Assembly (NCBI GenBank): GCA_014529385.2
Contig: CM043946.1
Location: forward strand, 19,113,077-19,177,076
DNA length: 64,000 bases
Direction of reading: 5' to 3'
Origin: Adiantum capillus-veneris
Lineage: Eukaryota > Streptophyta > Polypodiopsida > Polypodiales > Pteridaceae
Position numbers and translations under genes: made by a program. The notes below the pieces were generated by a model, which saw only the letters and a list, made by a program, of their open reading frames with translations, searched no databases and was not told where the DNA came from. Shown piece after piece: positions 59,423 through 64,000 of this stretch. Each line of letters starts with the position of its first letter. Position 1 is the stretch's first letter.

Positions 59423-62181
59423 TGTAAGGTCTCTGACCCCGATCAAAAGGAACACCCTTGTACCATGAAATAATCATAATGGACTAAGTTACTATTTTTA
59501 GCAGTTTTCCAGATTCTGTCAGTGCCATATGTTTAGAATGTTATAAAGCTTCAAAATGTGAATTAAAATATTTTTTGTGAAAAATTTCCAAAAATAGTAA
59601 GTTTTTGGTCACCCGACCCGTCCAGTTTTGATCGTCTCGAAAAACTGCACCCGTACCCCAAATTTGAAAAAAATGCATTTTCGGACCTCGGGGGCTGCTC
59701 AATATGGCAGGTACTCGGGCCAGTACGCCTTAGTTAGAGCTTCGTATGGCAATTTACGGCATCAAAATCCGATTCGTATGACCCGTTTTGGCCTAGAACC
59801 AAATTTCCTAAAAATTGTCCGGGGAGGTACCGGGGGCCCGGGACTGTGTGGGAACAGGTCCCAGGCCACTCCAGATCAGCTTTAGCAGCTAGGGGGCGCC
59901 CTCTTGCTTTGTGGGAGTCTTGGGAAAGCTGCCAAGCCTGCAACTCAGTCTCAGAACTAGTTAACCAAGCCAACCTGACACTTGGTGGGCAGAGAACTGG
60001 ACTTGCCATGCTTACTGGAGAAGCTCCCAGATGCATTTAGCAACTCAGATCGATTTTCAGCCTGTAGGAGCCTATTTAAAGACCTGCACACACACACACT
60101 TATGATCACACACACACACAGTGCATACACACACACCCACATACATTGGGAAGGTGCTGCCGGATCACACCTATTGAAGAAGAAGCTAGGAGGGAGGTGC
60201 TGCCGAATTTTCATCTCAAGAAGCTCGATTAGATCAGAAAATCGAGAAGATTACCAGCTCTTAATCACGGTAACGACAGTTTAATTAATGCCATTTGAAA
60301 ATCCCTTTCTCTACCATCAAAATTTCTCGTACATTATGCCTATTCCTAGCCGAAAATCTCTATGACTACTCTCTAAATTCTCCTTATTCATCTCTCTTAT
60401 GTAATCATCATTCCATAGCTGAATTATCAGCCATTCTTCACTCTCGATTAATGATTAGAGCATAATTATCAGAATCTTCTCTCTCTAGATAGCATAGTAA
60501 TTAATCCGCAAGCTAGTATTTGTGCAGATTGAAGAGAATCACTATTGTAATCACTCATTAACATTGTAGCTTAATTGAATTCATTTCTCTTATGCATTAA
60601 GACGTAATTAAGGAGAAATTAATCCGTCATTAAGTCTCTAAGAATTGGTTTTTCCTCACACATATGCATAGGGTAAATCTGCATCATCTAATTGCTAGGA
60701 AATAGTTTAATCATACTTAATCCAATTCTCTGGTAATTCCAATAATGAAATCCTAATTATTCTTGATCATGTAAGCCGAATAATTATCTTAGAGCCGGTT
60801 CCCATAGGATTATGTGCCATCCTTAATGATTGCTTTATGACAGAAATCTAGACTCTCATATAGGAGAGATTAATTGATGTCACTAATCTACCCATTGGAC
60901 TGTTATGATGCTTGTGAACCTTAGCTCTTTCTCCAAGCTAATCATTTAAAGTAGTGAGAAAGGGCCCCAGTGAAGAGGACGCGCTTCGGTGGTGCCCATG
61001 ATCGCGAGGCAGGAACGAGCAATGTCAACGGGAAGGGGAAGGCTCCCATGGAGGAACAAATACCGGCCATCTCACGGGCCATCGATGAAGAAGTGGAAGA
61101 GGTAGATCATATTTTTATTCAAGTTGTTTAAATTAACATTTCATACGCTAGTTAGGAATGCTCATATCCCCAAACATGTTGGAGAAATCCGACAGAAACC
61201 TCGGCATTGAAATCATTGTACATTAAGTTCTAAAGTAGGAAGGTAATGTTTGATGGGTATGCTGTTTGCGATAGGAAAGAATGTCTGCTAGGAAAAATTT
61301 AGCTCGGCGTGTTCATTTTATTTCCAATGTTGAATTAGTCCTGACCCCCCTACTGATCACAGGGGGCAGAGTTCCTCGTTAAGGTCTCTTGAATCCACGA
61401 CTTTCTTTCTATGCGGTGGATACCCACGACTTGCTTTCTATGCGGTGAGAACCCACGTCTTGCTTTCTATGCGGTGGGAGTGTCCATGACGTGCTTTCTA
61501 TGCGGTGGACATACCTAGTTGTATGGGCAGCTAGGCGACAACGGGAGGAGTGAACTCTCGCTGGAGGGGGGATGTTGTACCTCCAGGACATTGGAATTTT
61601 TATGAATAAGTTTGAGTCGAATTTTTACTAGAATTATGTCTTGGTGTTGTTTGCAATACTGGTTGAAGGGCTGTTTTAACGAACCATGTGATTCGGAATT
61701 AAACAAGGAATATTTATGTTGAACAACATTTGTGGTAGTAATTAGGTCACACGATGAAGTGTGAGTGTGGGGGTGGAAAGTGGGGGCTTGGCTCGGGTTG
61801 CCAAAGCCTACGAGATGGGTGGTCCCGATTGGTCGGGAACTCTCTGTCCCCATAGTGCTTACTCAATATTAGTATTACTCATTGCCCCTAGAGCGGCGAA
61901 TCCTCGAGAGTACGTGCCTCTGAAACATGGGGAAAAAGGCACTCGGAGTTTCTCTCCTATTGGAAGGTGGGTCTTAGGATCGTTAGATAGTTCAAGCATG
62001 CTTCCCCTGCGAGGTGGAACTAGATCTACCTACTAGTAGGCTCGAACTCGACTCACTTCGTGACGAGAGATCGTCCGCTAGTCGAACCCTGAACCATTTT
62101 GTTTGCTTCCGCAATAGATCTAGTGGCCACTAGGTTCACCATCACATCCGCTGGTTGATACGGCGGGGTGGGGACCTCACA
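59423..62181 (+). repeat. E3 3' LTR (2759 bp)
   Basis: Collinear with the 5' LTR; most of the ~50 differences counted by eye are transitions, with a few 1-2 bp indels and one small rearrangement near 60390. Confidence 0.92.
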
Positions 62182-62642
62182 AGCATACACACACACACTT
62201 TCCCACTCTCTCGCAGTCTCCCAACGACACAGAAGATGAGATTATTAGAAGTCTCTTTACAAAGCTTTAGGTTTTGGCTTATATACTAAGCCTTAGAAAA
62301 CCTAATGTCCGACCAAATAACCTGATTTTTCCCCAGGCTTCTATAGAGCTTAATTACAGCACTGTGGGCTGGATTTGCTTATCCAACAAGCATCTGTGGC
62401 CAAAATACATTTGCCGACTTAAAATATGAAGTTCCCGTAAACATTACAAAAGTGGCCGTAATGGTTCAAAATAATAATAACGGGATATTCGATGATGTCC
62501 ATGAGCTTGTATCTTCACATTACAGCATCCATCTTCATCTTCACCACTTCATCAGTATCTTTATTTGGAATCTTTAGAGAATCTTTGAGAAATCTTCATG
62601 GAATCTTTGTGAAAGCGTTGTTAAAAGGTTGACCTATCAACA
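62182..62642 (-). mobile_element. E2 LTR, distal part
   Basis: Continuation of the LTR split by E3. On the minus strand it starts TGTTGATAGG at 62642. TATATAAG (minus) at 62278-62285 is a good TATA box, so transcription of E2 would start near 62250 and once ran through the site now occupied by E3. Confidence 0.7.
62278..62285 (-). promoter_or_regulatory. TATA box of the E2 LTR
   Basis: TATATAAG on the minus strand, ~365 bp from the LTR start. Confidence 0.5.
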
Positions 62643-63999
62643 CCCCTTGATCCTGAAACGATTCTACTACTATCGAACTGCTTCTAGGCTCTTTGTTTGC
62701 TTCAGCTGACTGTGTTGGTGGTGCTGGAAACTGCGGCACTTGTCCTCTTGGCTGTTTCTGATTCCCCCCTTGATAATTCCAAACCTGCTGATTCCATCCT
62801 TGTGGTTGTGACTGCCAATTCTGTCACCGGTGCTGTTGATCCCAATTTCCCCCCCAGGGGGGTTTTGAATTCTGTCATCCTCCAAATCTCGGTCCTCCTC
62901 CCGAATTGAAATTTCCTCTAAATGGTGGTCCCCCTTGATTAAATTGTGGTCTCCACCCTGAATACGGTTGTTGCCTTTTCCACCCTTGATTATTGAACAT
63001 CCTCTGCCTTCCTCTTGTCTCTGGAAACACCCCATGAGTTTGAGGTCCTTGTTGCTATATCTTCTGTTGAATCCTTTCTGGTATAACACCCCTGAAATTC
63101 GGATTAAACCAACATTCCTTTGTCCAATGCCCATCCTTAACACAAATTTCACAATGAGGGGTTTTTTATTCCAGAACTTTCTGTACTCTCAACTTCTTCA
63201 ATTTCTTTGCTACCAATTTTTCCACTCTATCCTCTTTCTCTTTAGACTTTTTCTTTGACTTCTTTTTGCTTTTCTTCTTCTTATCCTCATCTGCTTCTGA
63301 ATCCGAATCCTCACTGGAATCCTCTTCACTATCAAAAATCCGTTTGCATATCTGAATCAGTATCAGTTTCTGAATCAAATCGTTGTCCGAATCCGAATTA
63401 TCTGACCTCTTCTTTTTCCTTGACCTACTTTTCTTCTTTTCTTTAGATGACCTCTTGGCTGCTTTCCCATGAGAAACCCCAAACCTTTTCTTTGCTCTTT
63501 GAGCTGTTTCCACTAATGCTTGTAATCCACCTGCAACATCAACTCCAGTAACAACATTCTTCAATTCCTTCCTTAATCCATTCAAAAAATATTCAGCAAG
63601 CATTTCATCAGTTGGCGTTTCTTGAGCAACCAACCTTCTCACATATTGGTTAAAATTTTGTGCATAATCCTCAACAAACATTTTCCTTTGTTTCACTTTC
63701 CTAAGCTTGGTCAACACATCATGTGGAGTCTTTTCTTTTCTGAACCTGTTCAAAAATGCTTCTTCCAAACCATCATAATCAGCAAAATGACCTGCTGGAA
63801 AATTACTGAACCACTGCTTAGACTTCCCATCCAAAGTAGCCTCAAACTAGCGCATCTTAGCCTAGGCATCGTACACTCCCGCAAATCCTCTGGCCTACCA
63901 TCTTGTCTCGTATTGAGATATGTGGCAATCGGGGTCTTCTTTGGACTTTCCCAAAAAGGTCCGGAATTTGATGCGCATATCCAGCCTAGCCGCCGCCAT
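62643..63999 (-). pseudogene. E1 retroelement gag with seven in-frame stops and no frameshift
   Basis: Minus-strand frame from an ATG at 63999 (near the window edge) running to the E2 LTR at 62642, about 450 codons. Gag core (FEATLDGKSKQWFSNFP ... YDGLEEAFLNRFRKE ... ELKNVVTGVDVAGGL), a Lys/Ser/Asp-rich charged stretch (63170-63480), the zinc knuckle CEICVKDGHWTKEC at about 63110-63150, then a Gln/Gly/Trp-rich tail. Stops at 63895-63897, 63862-63864, 63847-63849, 63166-63168 and 63055-63057, plus two TGA in the tail, all fit C-to-T or G-to-A changes of Gln, Trp or Arg codons. The frame is cut by the E2 insertion; the rest of E1 is not visible in the window. Confidence 0.8.
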
Positions 64000-64000
64000 A

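Larger units (their letters stand above)
51534..62181 (+). mobile_element. E3: full-length Ty3/chromovirus-type LTR retrotransposon, decayed
   Basis: 10,648 bp with TGTAAGG...CCTCACA LTRs, Met-tRNA PBS, an extra 5' ORF, gag, protease, RT, RNase H, integrase and a C-terminal chromodomain in Ty3 order, and a purine tract before the 3' LTR. By-eye comparison of the LTRs gives about 50 differences over 2.76 kb (about 2%), so it is fairly young. Gag-pol carries several stops and at least two frame changes. Confidence 0.93.

Noticed and set aside
50925-62642. E2 LTR as the 3' LTR of E1 (purine-rich AAGGGG lies just before it)
   Set aside because: The E1 gag frame runs straight into the LTR with no pol between, and a PBS lies on the other side, so it is the 5' LTR of E2 inserted in E1.
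62670-63152. 160-codon minus-strand frame with Gly/Asp/Arg-rich product
   Set aside because: It is a shadow of the E1 gag tail; the true frame contains the zinc knuckle and continues the Gag core.
62643-63999. Stops in E1 gag corrected by U-to-C RNA editing
   Set aside because: Such editing is known from organelles of some seedless plants, not from nuclear retroelements; deamination decay is simpler.

Overview
The window looks like nuclear DNA of a land plant with a large, transposon-rich genome. Supporting signs are split genes with GT..AG introns, plant-type FCP1-like HAD proteins with a DLNG motif, a chromodomain Ty3-type LTR retrotransposon primed by initiator Met-tRNA, and nested LTR elements. 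A fern or other non-flowering plant is a guess; nothing here fixes the species. I see no ordinary host gene, rRNA, tRNA or CRISPR array.

Main result: bases 1837-46265 (44,429 bp) are one giant DNA transposon. It has 16-bp terminal inverted repeats (AAGACCATATTAGGTA) and a 4-bp target duplication (CTTT at 1833-1836 and 46266-46269). It sits in the gag-protease region of an older minus-strand LTR retroelement (E2). Removing the element and one CTTT copy brings the E2 reading frame from the 46.3 kb side directly into frame with the 1.8 kb side, so the boundaries are certain to the base.

Inside the giant element: a plus-strand, uninterrupted 1075-codon gene at the right end (42746-45973) encodes a DUF7869-type, RNase H-fold, transposase-like protein. 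Minus-strand cargo genes occupy 4.5-17 kb. They are a three-exon gene whose product would join a ParB/DGQHR-like domain, a degenerate bacterial-type DNA methyltransferase-like domain and a SET domain, plus two FCP1-like phosphatase-fold genes. Most of the rest (about 27 kb) is one repeat family built on GGTCCACCACTTGTCCAAGC, in ~54-bp blocks assembled into ~435-bp units, dimers/trimers and a ~3.04-kb super-unit. Motif orientation is mostly reversed in the left arm (2-8.3 kb) relative to the right (10.7-42.7 kb), as expected of subterminal transposase-binding arrays. Parts of the array lie inside introns of the cargo gene and probably of the transposase gene.

Right of the element, E2 continues on the minus strand: gag fragments (46.27-47.66 kb), a long leader with a recurring 20+ bp perfect palindrome and a 288-bp MITE, a PBS at 50.91 kb and an LTR starting at 50925. 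That LTR is split by a 10.65-kb Ty3/chromovirus-type retrotransposon (E3, 51534-62181) with 2.76-kb LTRs and a decayed gag-pol; the rest of the E2 LTR is at 62182-62642. E2 itself sits in the gag gene of a third retroelement (E1, 62643 to window end). Order of events: E1, then E2 into E1, then the giant transposon, the MITE and E3 independently into E2. Coding regions of E1, E2 and E3 carry stops that mostly look like methyl-cytosine deamination; the transposase gene has none.
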